In this document: positions 1 through 7,571 of the stretch, piece after piece
Layout of the letters: each line of letters opens with the position of its first letter
How positions within the stretch are numbered: the first letter of the stretch is position 1
DNA from: BRH-c25 sp035627615
Lineage (GTDB): Bacteria; Bacillota; Clostridia; Lutisporales; Lutisporaceae
DNA length: 64,000 bases
Direction of reading: 5' to 3'
Assembly: GCA_035627615.1 (NCBI GenBank)
Contig: DASPLL010000023.1
Coordinates: forward strand, 1 to 64,000
Position numbers and translations under genes: made by a program
The notes under the pieces: model-generated
What the model was told of the DNA's origin: nothing
The model's database searches: none
The model's input: only the letters and a program-made list of their open reading frames with translations

Positions 1-177
1 AATGCACCAGGTTTCCATTCAGGTAAAAGGTAGGCATCTGATAGCTTATTTTTCCACAGCTGCCGGCGCTGCCAGCTTTACCAGAGCTCTTATCTCTTCA
101 AGTTTTCTTTGAGTCTCCGGGGGGAAATCTTTTATATACTCATCAATGGTAATATATTTTATTCTTCCGTTTTCCAT
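1..177 (-). pseudogene. DUF1801 (YdhG-like) family gene, partial and frameshifted
   Basis: Starts with ATG at 177 behind an AGGAAGG ribosome site and encodes 43 residues (MENGRIKYITIDEY...PAAVEK) before a TAA at 46-48. The motif IDEYIKDFPPE..R.KLEEIRALVK..AP is typical of DUF1801 proteins. If one A is added to the A5 run (plus-strand T5 at 49-53), the frame continues as ISYQMPTFYLNGNLVH, exactly the family continuation. So a single-base deletion in a homopolymer breaks the gene, which also runs off the window edge. It sits 23 bp downstream of msrA and is probably co-transcribed with it. A sequencing error in the A run is a real alternative. Family call confident; status as a true pseudogene uncertain. 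Confidence 0.72.
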
Positions 178-200
178 TTCTGTACCTTCCTATACTCAGC

Positions 201-767
201 TTATTTATAAATATCATAATATTCATCGCCCCAGTATTTCTTTATGAACTCATCCCTACCGGAAATCCTCCTGTCTTCCTTATATTCCTTCGGGCTTTTT
301 TTATAAAAGTCCTGGTGGTATTCTTCCGCATCATAAAATACAGCAGCCGGGAGAACCGGAGTCACTATCGGGCCTGGGAACCTTCCAGACTCATCCAAGG
401 TTTTCTTTGATGCTTCCGCCAGCTTCCTCTGTTCTTCAGAAGTATAGAAAATAGCAGTCCTGTAGGATTCACCCCTATCCTGAAACTGCCCTCCGTCATC
501 CGTGGGATCGACCTGTCTCCAGTAAGCCTGAAGAAGCTTATCGTAATCTATTACCTCAGGATCATATATGATTTTTACTACTTCGTAGTGCCCTGAGGTC
601 TGTGATTTCACATCCTTATATGTCGGATCCTTCTTGTGTCCCCCTGTATAGCCCGATCTCACTTCAATTATTCCTTCCAGGACATCAAAGGGAGAAACCA
701 TACACCAGAAGCAGCCGCCTGCAAAAATTGCAGTTTCATATTTTTTGCCCGGTTCTAAATTGATCAT
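201..767 (-). CDS. msrA: Peptide-methionine (S)-S-oxide reductase MsrA
   Basis: 188-residue cytoplasmic MsrA. It reduces methionine-S-sulfoxide in proteins and as free amino acid, with thioredoxin as usual electron source. The catalytic motif GGCFWC is at residues 17-22, and the family blocks SGYTGG, GHYEVVK, Y.WR..DPT..GGQF.D.G..YR.AIF and EEYHQ.F are all present and in order. Length matches the one-domain form; there is no MsrB fusion. The ATG at 767 follows GAGGAG at normal spacing. The downstream DUF1801 remnant begins 23 bp after the stop. Nothing about regulation is obvious beyond a TATAAT-like hexamer upstream near 835. Confidence 0.96.
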   Translation of the reverse strand: MINLEPGKKYETAIFAGGCFWCMVSPFDVLEGIIEVRSGYTGGHKKDPTYKDVKSQTSGHYEVVKIIYDPEVIDYDKLLQAYWRQVDPTDDGGQFQDRGESYRTAIFYTSEEQRKLAEASKKTLDESGRFPGPIVTPVLPAAVFYDAEEYHQDFYKKSPKEYKEDRRISGRDEFIKKYWGDEYYDIYK

Positions 768-955
768 ATCAATTACTCCTCTTCTTATATAAATAGCAAT
801 GATTCTTCGGAACGGTTATATACCTTTCCCTACATTATAACATACCAAGCCTACGGATGCAGCTTCAGCCCTTTAAAGGTACGGTTAATCTGGCTCTTTG
901 CCCAACTTCAGCATACATACCTTATTCCCGAAAAAGAAAGCTGACAGGTAATAAT

Positions 956-1068
956 ATGAGTATTAATCTTTTGAAACAGAATACGGAACAAAGGCGTGAG
1001 CTTATTTTAAACGGCCCTATTTCAACAACATTCTGCTTCTTTCGCTTCCGGCACTTATTATGACAAAG
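956..1068 (+). pseudogene. N-terminal remnant of a MATE-family efflux protein
   Basis: From ATG 956 the frame reads MSINLLKQNTEQRRELILNG, then PISTT. After about nt 1031 a -1 shift continues as ILLLSLPALIM. The joined text matches the start of MATE multidrug/Na+ antiporters (..LILNGPI..T.L.LSLPA.IM). One base is therefore lost near 1031, and the gene stops after about 36 codons where a GGGACG hairpin begins. No other part of a MATE gene lies nearby. The 349-bp space between msrA and the next gene holds only this remnant and the hairpin. Call rests on a short match. Confidence 0.5.
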
Positions 1069-1103
1069 GGACGTTTTGAATATCAGTCACTTCAAACCGT
1101 CCC
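1068..1103. repeat. GGGACG...CGTCCC imperfect hairpin (REP-like)
   Basis: Arms GGGACGTTTTGAA (1068-1080) and TTCAAACCGTCCC (1091-1103) pair with one mismatch around a 10-nt loop. The CCGTCCCCGT edge recurs at 28571 and, as CGTCCCCGTGG, next to the transposase at 33.4-34.2 kb. It marks the point where the MATE remnant ends. It could also act as a terminator, but no T-tract follows. Confidence 0.55.
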
Positions 1104-1116
1104 CGTTTCATATCAT

Positions 1117-3075
1117 TTACCACCTTGGCCTGCCTACAGCTGTTAGATTAATTGTACTTTCCAAATACAGTTGCTCTTTACAGCCATAGTTTACTTCTAT
1201 ATATCTATCTTCCTGATCCAGGATAATCTGATAATCCTCTGCCCCTGCATTCCCTGCTATTATTGATAGATGTTTCTTTCCTGCCGAAACAGCATAGTCC
1301 TTGGCTTCTTCCAGGGTTGGGAAGGTTTTTCTCTCCCAGGGTGCATGTAGAATTACTCCGCCATCAGTAAGGGGCTTCAGTATGATTTTTGTTTTCTCCA
1401 CTATTCTACCTGTGGCTGCACCAATGGCATTTGCAACTTCTGCATTTTCCGCAATCACAAGAGATGCGTTCAATTTATCTGCAACCATTGGCAAATAAGC
1501 CTTTACCGGAGCTCCGATAGCTATAATGGGATATTTAAGAGTAATATTACAATCAAACAGTTCTGAATCAGAGGATTTTAGAAATCTGGAAATGAAATAA
1601 TCTTTTACAGTATTTTCTCCTCCGGAAACAGAAATACCTTCGTGATTAAGCAGGCTTTCCAATAGCACAGTACTTAATTGGTCTGCCATCCTTTCCATCA
1701 CCAGTTTAATTAAATCCTCGGAGGGCATACCCATTTTTTCTGCCAGAATACTGACTCCGAGCCTGGCAGCATTTGTATCCCAACGATTATATATCCCCTT
1801 TGCATGAAGAATATCTGTTGGCGTTACAGATATTCTGGACAATATCCCCATATTAACCAACCGTTGTAAATTAATGCCACCTCTTTGCTTTCTCAGAACC
1901 TTTAAAATATAGCTTATAGAATGAGGCTCTGATTTAAGTAGCTCTATGACCTGTTTTTCCGCATCGCCCAGATTGTTATGATGCGGAATCCTTGTAAGGG
2001 AATAGCAGTCCGCAAACTGGGCACTGTGTTTTACGCGTCCGTACTCTGCCTGCTCCTCCAGTTCCTTAACCAGGTGCGGATATTGCCCTGCCATAACTGC
2101 CAGGGGCCATACCTTCTGGGGGCCAATCTGCAGTGACATGTCACTCCCGATATGTATCTGACTGTCTCCACCGATACCGTAAGTGTAAATTTTCGCAGCC
2201 TCTACTCTTGTCAGCCACCCGCCTACGGTTGCCCCTTCCTGGCTGATAAGCGGCACTCCCTTCTGCAGTATTGCAATATCCGTTGTTGTTCCGCCCATAT
2301 CAAGGACAATGGCTTCCGAATATCCTGTAAGAGCAGTTCCTCCGACAATGCTGGCCGCCGGACCTGAAAGGATCGTATCAATGGGCTTTTCCAAGGTCAT
2401 TGCTTCACTCATCAAGGTCCCGTCACCTTTTACAATCATTAGCGGCGCATCAATATCAAGCTTTTTCATTACTTTCTTTACAGATTCAATCAGACCGGTA
2501 ATGATAGGTATCAGCTTAGCATTCAGTACAGCTGTAACCGAACGCTCATAAAAGCCCAAGCTTGTTGTGAGCTGATGTGCGCAAACAACGGGAACCTGCA
2601 TTCTCTCATGTATGATTTTTTTTGCCATGTTTTCATGCTCGGGATTCCTGATACTGAAATAACCCGATATTGCAACAGCATCCACTTTGCCGCGGAAATA
2701 TTCAATTGCCTCATAAAGGCCATCGATACCAAGCTCCTCTATGGGATTTCCCTTTACATCATGCCCCCCGCCTATAGCTCTGCAAAGCTGCGTAGGCATG
2801 TCCGGCATGGGTTCATGCCCGATCAACAGCAATCCCGCCTCACAGCCTCTCCCCTCAACAATGGTGTTGGTTGCCAGTGTCGTAGACAGAGATACCCCTT
2901 TTATCTCCTTGGTATTACTATGCTTCAGGTTGTTAATTGCGCCGCATATTCCCAGGGCCAGATCTCCGTAAGTAGTAAGAGCTTTGGCCTTCGCTTTGAC
3001 TTTTTGTGTTTCAATATCAAGCAATACTGCATCTGTATATGTACCTCCCGTATCAATCCCCAATATATATCCCAA
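1117..3075 (-). CDS. Hydantoinase/oxoprolinase-type ASKHA ATPase of the corrinoid locus
   Basis: 652 residues. The N-terminal GIDTGGTYTDAVLLD and the mid-protein VLDMGGTTTDIAIL are the two phosphate-binding loops of the HyuA (hydantoinase/oxoprolinase) branch of the actin-like ASKHA fold. The usual HyuA partner HyuB is absent. The gene is last in a tight series with a MetH-activation-like protein, CobW, DUF1638 and a RamA-like protein. I infer a role in ATP-dependent reactivation or handling of corrinoid proteins rather than ring opening of hydantoins. Start is a TTG at 3075 after GGAGAGAAGG; no in-frame ATG lies close. Family sure, function inferred. Confidence 0.78.
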   Translation of the reverse strand: MGYILGIDTGGTYTDAVLLDIETQKVKAKAKALTTYGDLALGICGAINNLKHSNTKEIKGVSLSTTLATNTIVEGRGCEAGLLLIGHEPMPDMPTQLCRAIGGGHDVKGNPIEELGIDGLYEAIEYFRGKVDAVAISGYFSIRNPEHENMAKKIIHERMQVPVVCAHQLTTSLGFYERSVTAVLNAKLIPIITGLIESVKKVMKKLDIDAPLMIVKGDGTLMSEAMTLEKPIDTILSGPAASIVGGTALTGYSEAIVLDMGGTTTDIAILQKGVPLISQEGATVGGWLTRVEAAKIYTYGIGGDSQIHIGSDMSLQIGPQKVWPLAVMAGQYPHLVKELEEQAEYGRVKHSAQFADCYSLTRIPHHNNLGDAEKQVIELLKSEPHSISYILKVLRKQRGGINLQRLVNMGILSRISVTPTDILHAKGIYNRWDTNAARLGVSILAEKMGMPSEDLIKLVMERMADQLSTVLLESLLNHEGISVSGGENTVKDYFISRFLKSSDSELFDCNITLKYPIIAIGAPVKAYLPMVADKLNASLVIAENAEVANAIGAATGRIVEKTKIILKPLTDGGVILHAPWERKTFPTLEEAKDYAVSAGKKHLSIIAGNAGAEDYQIILDQEDRYIEVNYGCKEQLYLESTINLTAVGRPRW

Positions 3076-3108
3076 CTGCCTTCTCTCCTCTCCGTGTTAG
3101 CATTACTG

Positions 3109-3789
3109 TTATTTATCACAGGTACATGGGTTGTAATCAGTTACTCTGCTTGGACAATCAGGCCTTTGACACAACTGGCAGTTTTCAAACCTTATTTCTT
3201 TTGAAAACCATATGCCTGATACAGATTTTACAGGAACCATGAGATAACAATCCGTCAATACTACCCCTATCTGTGCTTCTCTGCCTTTGAAGAGCCGGAA
3301 CAGATTTTTCTGCTCTGACAATGGCCAGTCTGCCAGTGAACCGGGATTCATCTTTGAAATATGCTCAATGCCATTGTTCTTAATTATTTCTTCCGAGACT
3401 GCCTCTCTTGCAGTTTTGCAGGCCAGCTGTTGAATTATGTCCACAGTAAAAGCATCCAGCATATCCTCTTTGCCTTTGGCCCATTCTGCCAGCTCTGCAC
3501 CGCAGGTAACCAGGAACGGAAATACCTTTTGGGCATCACCGATATTTGTACGTAAAATCCTGCTAGCAAATTTGACTCCTTCAACAACAATGTAGTCATC
3601 GCCTTTTTCTTCAATATACGTCGTATTGAATACGGCTTTCGGCCTTCCTACGTTCTCAGCTTCCTTTGCCAGTTCTATTACTCTTTCCGCATATTCGCTG
3701 TCCTGCTTCATTTTTAATCTTGTGAACAACTGCTCCAAATTCACCTTAAAGGGAATTTCATTTAAAATAGTCGGTTCCAACCGTTTCAC
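3109..3789 (-). CDS. MetH-activation-domain-like protein (B12-dependent methionine synthase reactivation type)
   Basis: 226 residues. The segment MNPGSLADWPLSEQ.NLF.LF resembles the AdoMet-binding activation domain of cobalamin-dependent methionine synthase (..SPGYGDWPL..Q..LF). The C-terminus has a Cys cluster (CQLCQRPDCPSR...CTC, residues about 205-224) that may bind metal or an Fe-S cluster. Stand-alone copies of this domain occur in MttB-type gene clusters, where a part in reductive repair of cob(II)alamin is likely (inference). Start is GTG 3789, 4 nt after the upstream cobW stop, with AGGAAG abutting the codon, so translation is probably coupled. The start could be wrong by a few codons. 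Confidence 0.8.
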   Translation of the reverse strand: MKRLEPTILNEIPFKVNLEQLFTRLKMKQDSEYAERVIELAKEAENVGRPKAVFNTTYIEEKGDDYIVVEGVKFASRILRTNIGDAQKVFPFLVTCGAELAEWAKGKEDMLDAFTVDIIQQLACKTAREAVSEEIIKNNGIEHISKMNPGSLADWPLSEQKNLFRLFKGREAQIGVVLTDCYLMVPVKSVSGIWFSKEIRFENCQLCQRPDCPSRVTDYNPCTCDK

Positions 3790-3793
3790 CTTC

Positions 3794-4732
3794 CTATCTC
3801 AAGATTATTGCTTCCTTAAACAGAAGCTTCCAGTTCTCATCCGTCTTTCTTATAACAGGCAATCCGATACTGGATATGATGACTAGGGTTGAAGGTGTCT
3901 CCTGCTTATCAGCAGGTTTTATATCAATCCTGCCTCCTACCGTATCAATTTGATGCCAGCCTTCCTCCAGCAGAAAGAAACCTTTGCTCCGGTAGGTGTA
4001 TTTCGAAACCCCCTTCAGGAATTTCAGGAGCTTTTCTTTCTGAAAGATCCCATCCGACTTTAATGTCAGCGTGTAAGGCCTGTTCCCGGGAACATTGGTA
4101 CTTTCCCTTTTCCCGCAGCACGCTTTGCCAGGCAAAAGACCCTTTTCCAAAAGATCATAGGAGAATTGACAATAGGACGTCTTTACAATTTGCGCATTGG
4201 GGTTATACAAATGTATTTTCTCTTCGATTTCCGAAATCTCTTCTTCCGTGATCAAATCTGTCTTATTGATTATGATAAAATCACTGCTTGTAATCTGTCT
4301 TTCAATTACCGTAAGCAGCTCCGCCTGATCCAGAAAATGTACTCCGTCAACAACACATATGGACCCTGCATATTCATAGACCTTCCCTTTTAGCCTCTCA
4401 ACACTGCTCAATATATCATCAATATTTGAAGGATCCGACAGCCCTGAGCTCTCTACCAGCAGAAAATCGATAGGCAACCCGGAAAGTGCAGCCAGTCCGT
4501 CTATAAAGGAGCCTTTCAGGCAGCTGCAGAAAATTGAACCGTTGTTTATTTCCAGCATATCGACGCCCTTCTTCTTTATAAGGGTACCATCGATACCGAT
4601 TTTCCCGAACTCGTTCATAATTATTCCGATCTTCCTGTTTGTGAAATACTCCATCAGCCTCTTTATAAATGTAGTTTTCCCGGACCCTAAAAAACCTGTT
4701 ATCAAGTACAATCTAATGCAATTATTTCCCAT
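3794..4732 (-). CDS. CobW/P47K family GTPase
   Basis: 312 residues from ATG 4732, which has GGAGGGG six bases upstream (an upstream GTG at 4747 overlaps that site and is less likely). Walker A is GFLGSGKTT near the N-terminus; CSCLKGSF is the CxxC-type metal motif of COG0523 proteins; INKTDL is the NKxD guanine-specificity motif. COG0523 GTPases deliver metals or cofactors to client proteins. In this setting, between a betaine chemoreceptor and a MetH-activation-like protein, cobalamin or cobalt handling for the corrinoid proteins is the likely job. There is no His-rich tail of the zinc-type members. Confidence 0.85.
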   Translation of the reverse strand: MGNNCIRLYLITGFLGSGKTTFIKRLMEYFTNRKIGIIMNEFGKIGIDGTLIKKKGVDMLEINNGSIFCSCLKGSFIDGLAALSGLPIDFLLVESSGLSDPSNIDDILSSVERLKGKVYEYAGSICVVDGVHFLDQAELLTVIERQITSSDFIIINKTDLITEEEISEIEEKIHLYNPNAQIVKTSYCQFSYDLLEKGLLPGKACCGKRESTNVPGNRPYTLTLKSDGIFQKEKLLKFLKGVSKYTYRSKGFFLLEEGWHQIDTVGGRIDIKPADKQETPSTLVIISSIGLPVIRKTDENWKLLFKEAIILR

Positions 4733-4764
4733 ATGTTTCCCCTCCACAAAACATGATCATCGAT

Positions 4765-6741
4765 TTAGATTTTTTTATTATGATATCTTTCAATATATTG
4801 AAAGGCTGCCTCTCTATGGGACATCCCACTGTCTATCCAGCAAAGAGCCTCATTCACACTGTTCATATCCAACCGGAGGTCCTTTAGTATTTTATATAAT
4901 TCCGGGCAGTCGGATTGAAGGCCTTTTCTCACTATGGTAGCACAATATTCTTCTTTCCCGAATATGCCTTTTGGGTCCTGTAAAAACTTCAATTTGTACG
5001 TACTGAACATCTTATGAGGCTGATATCCCGTTATCAAAACCGGTTCCTTATTTTTTGTCTTTTCATGTAAAGCATTTTGTATACTGCCTTCATCACCAAA
5101 ATCTATTTTGTAGTCAAACAATTCATACTTCTGAACGGCCTCTGCTGTGAGCTCACCTACTCTTGTCCTTCTCTGGCTGGAATATATGCTGTTTCGGAAT
5201 TTCTCCGCACAGTCCTTCAGATCACAGATATTGTTAACATCTACGTAGTCGGGAACAACCATGCCGTATTTACAGCCATTCAAATTCCCGCCCAGCATTT
5301 CCAGATTTGATTTGTTCTTCTCGTATATTGCCGCCCAGGAGTGGGGCATCCAGGGAGCCAGTGTTACATCAACCTTACCTTCGGCTATACTTCTCCATAT
5401 CTCTCTGCTTGTAAGCTGTATCCCCTCTGCAGCCAATCCGAGCTCTCTCCTTATAACTTCCTTGACTATCTCCATCTGCAGTACGGCAAAATCATACTCT
5501 GTGTGTGCTATTTTCAGGTACTTGAAGCATTCAAGTTTTTGAGCTATATCCTTTACTTTATCGTTGAATTCTTTTATGCGTTCATTGACAAGGGCAATTG
5601 AAGAGCTTTGCTCCTGTACGCTCGCACTGACCTCCTGTGCTCCTGCGGCAGTCTCCTCCGTTACTGCAGATATGCTTTCCACAGCCTCATAGCTTTTATG
5701 GCTGTACTGCATAAGCTGTTCGGATTTATCGGATATGTTCGAGATTTCCTTGTTAATTGAAAGAACTGAGTTCTTTATGACATCAAAGGCTTCCTCCGTA
5801 TTCTGAATGCTCTTTTTCTGCCCTTCCACCGTATCGCTGCTTTCTGTAACAACCTCCACTATTACAGCAATTTCGTTTTTTACCTTGTCTATAAGTGTCT
5901 TTATCTTTTCAGTAGAACCCCCTGCATCTCCCGCTAGTTTCCTTATTTCTCCGGCTACGACACCGAACCCTTTTCCTGCATCTCCTGCCCTTGCCGCCTC
6001 AATAGCCGCATTAAGGGCCAGTAGGTTAGTTTGCTGTGCTATGCTTGAAATTGACAGGACAATGTCATTGATTTCAAAGGCGACGTTTTCTAAGCGCTCC
6101 GTCATTTTTTTAATATCCGTGAACTTTAAAACGGTATCTGACACCAGTTTTCTTTGCACCTCGACAGCGTGGCTGCCTACTTCAATCAGCTCTGTGGATT
6201 TTGTAACATATTGAGAGATCGCCTTGATATCACTATTAATGCTTTCCATATACTGGTTTGTTTCCGATATATTTTCAATTGAATCGGTTACCATAGTTAC
6301 GATATGGTTATTGCCTGATGTAACCTCCTCCATTGCATTGGCGACCTGACAGGAGGAATTTTCAATACTGCTTATGTCTTCACCAAGTATTATGCCTGTA
6401 CCCTCTGCCATCCTGATCATACCGTAAATGTCGGCTATAAGAGCTCTGAGCCTGTCGGACAGCTTTTCCACCTGACTTTTTTCTTCACTCTCCACTCTTG
6501 AAAAATCATAATCAAGTAGCTTATCGATTCTATCATCTCCTGCTCTCCCGGAGCGTGCGCGTAAAAAAGCTCCGCCGATTACTGCACAAATCAGTATTTG
6601 AATGATAAGAAAAGCTGTCTGCTCAGATACCCCGCTAATTTCCAGCAACCGATTACGGTAAATAATATTTAAAATTACTATAATAAGGCAGACCCATATG
6701 AATCGTATTTTTTTTATACCAGTAATATAATCTCTGATCAT
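4765..6741 (-). CDS. Methyl-accepting chemotaxis protein with C-terminal glycine-betaine-binding (OpuAC) domain
   Basis: 658 residues from ATG 6741, preceded by GGAGG at 8 nt (two ATGs further up lack such a site). Order: two membrane helices (about 13-29 and 44-61) with only a short outside loop, coiled coil, MCP signalling hairpin (IAQQTNLLALNAAIEAARAG), then from about 415 to the end a domain like the substrate-binding protein of OpuA/ProX betaine transporters (..VTLAPWMPHSW..). Usual receptors sense outside; here the binding domain follows the signalling domain and should be in the cytoplasm, so it would read internal betaine. Sits within the methyltransferase locus, which points to a quaternary amine as the pathway's substrate. 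Confidence 0.88.
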   Translation of the reverse strand: MIRDYITGIKKIRFIWVCLIIVILNIIYRNRLLEISGVSEQTAFLIIQILICAVIGGAFLRARSGRAGDDRIDKLLDYDFSRVESEEKSQVEKLSDRLRALIADIYGMIRMAEGTGIILGEDISSIENSSCQVANAMEEVTSGNNHIVTMVTDSIENISETNQYMESINSDIKAISQYVTKSTELIEVGSHAVEVQRKLVSDTVLKFTDIKKMTERLENVAFEINDIVLSISSIAQQTNLLALNAAIEAARAGDAGKGFGVVAGEIRKLAGDAGGSTEKIKTLIDKVKNEIAVIVEVVTESSDTVEGQKKSIQNTEEAFDVIKNSVLSINKEISNISDKSEQLMQYSHKSYEAVESISAVTEETAAGAQEVSASVQEQSSSIALVNERIKEFNDKVKDIAQKLECFKYLKIAHTEYDFAVLQMEIVKEVIRRELGLAAEGIQLTSREIWRSIAEGKVDVTLAPWMPHSWAAIYEKNKSNLEMLGGNLNGCKYGMVVPDYVDVNNICDLKDCAEKFRNSIYSSQRRTRVGELTAEAVQKYELFDYKIDFGDEGSIQNALHEKTKNKEPVLITGYQPHKMFSTYKLKFLQDPKGIFGKEEYCATIVRKGLQSDCPELYKILKDLRLDMNSVNEALCWIDSGMSHREAAFQYIERYHNKKI

Positions 6742-6771
6742 GTTTAATTCCTCCATTATCCGCATGTTATT

Positions 6772-7554
6772 TCACATACTGCTGATTTGCTCCCTTTCAT
6801 CCACTGCACAATTTTGTCTATTGCAGCATACAAAATCCACAATTTTGCCATCTACCGATTGCTGTATCATTGAATCAGGCGGGATAACCAGAAACTCGTC
6901 ATCTCCCCAATCACCAAAAACCATTCTTTTTATCAAAGAATGGTCACTTTTCATCTGCTCAAAATCCCAATTCCTCTCCTTAGCCAGCAATCTGACTTCC
7001 TGTGAAAAATCCTTATATGTCAGATCACTGTCCAGATATAACGCTTTTTTATATGAATCTTTCCAACCGTTTGCGATCCCAATTAAGTACTCCGCATTTT
7101 CTTCACCATATTTCTCAATCAATTCCTCGTATGTCCCTCCCAAACCCAGGCTATCAAGCTCTCTCCGCTCTTTTTTCAAGCCATTCCGTTCAATCCACGA
7201 CTCTACATAATACATTGTACCGGTATTGGAATTGAAATAATTTTCATAGGCTTCCTTGGAGCCCATATGAATTGTAATGCAATCATGGGCTCTCGGAACT
7301 ACTACCGGTATGTCCTTGCTCTCCAGTCCTTCCAATACATTGCCGCACAGGCCGAACCCCAGAAGGATATAGTCATAAGGATACTCAGCTCCTCCCAGGG
7401 CATCGATTTTCTCCTGTAATAGCTTATGGATCCGTTTCGGATATTCATGATTAACAGAACTTATCAATTCTATGTCAATGACATGATCGCTGAATGCGGA
7501 CCAATTGTAGAACTCTCTCGCCAATACATCGCAAATATAAGCTTTTAACCTCAT
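6772..7554 (-). CDS. DUF1638 domain protein
   Basis: 260 residues, cytoplasmic. The central motif LGFGLCGNVLEGL followed by VVPRAHDCIT is the DUF1638 signature. C-terminal HDs and Cys pair (CCNRQNC) may bind a metal. Members recur beside MttB and RamA-like genes in anaerobes; the biochemical role is not known to me. ATG 7554 follows GGGGGAGGAAG. It lies 17 bp after the RamA-like gene and 30 bp before the chemoreceptor, so an operon is likely. Confidence 0.85.
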   Translation of the reverse strand: MRLKAYICDVLAREFYNWSAFSDHVIDIELISSVNHEYPKRIHKLLQEKIDALGGAEYPYDYILLGFGLCGNVLEGLESKDIPVVVPRAHDCITIHMGSKEAYENYFNSNTGTMYYVESWIERNGLKKERRELDSLGLGGTYEELIEKYGEENAEYLIGIANGWKDSYKKALYLDSDLTYKDFSQEVRLLAKERNWDFEQMKSDHSLIKRMVFGDWGDDEFLVIPPDSMIQQSVDGKIVDFVCCNRQNCAVDEREQISSM

Positions 7555-7571
7555 TTTGTTGCTTCCTCCCC

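Noticed and set aside
2575..3204. 209-codon plus-strand frame opposite the ASKHA gene
   Set aside because: A shadow of the coding strand; no ribosome site or recognisable motif.
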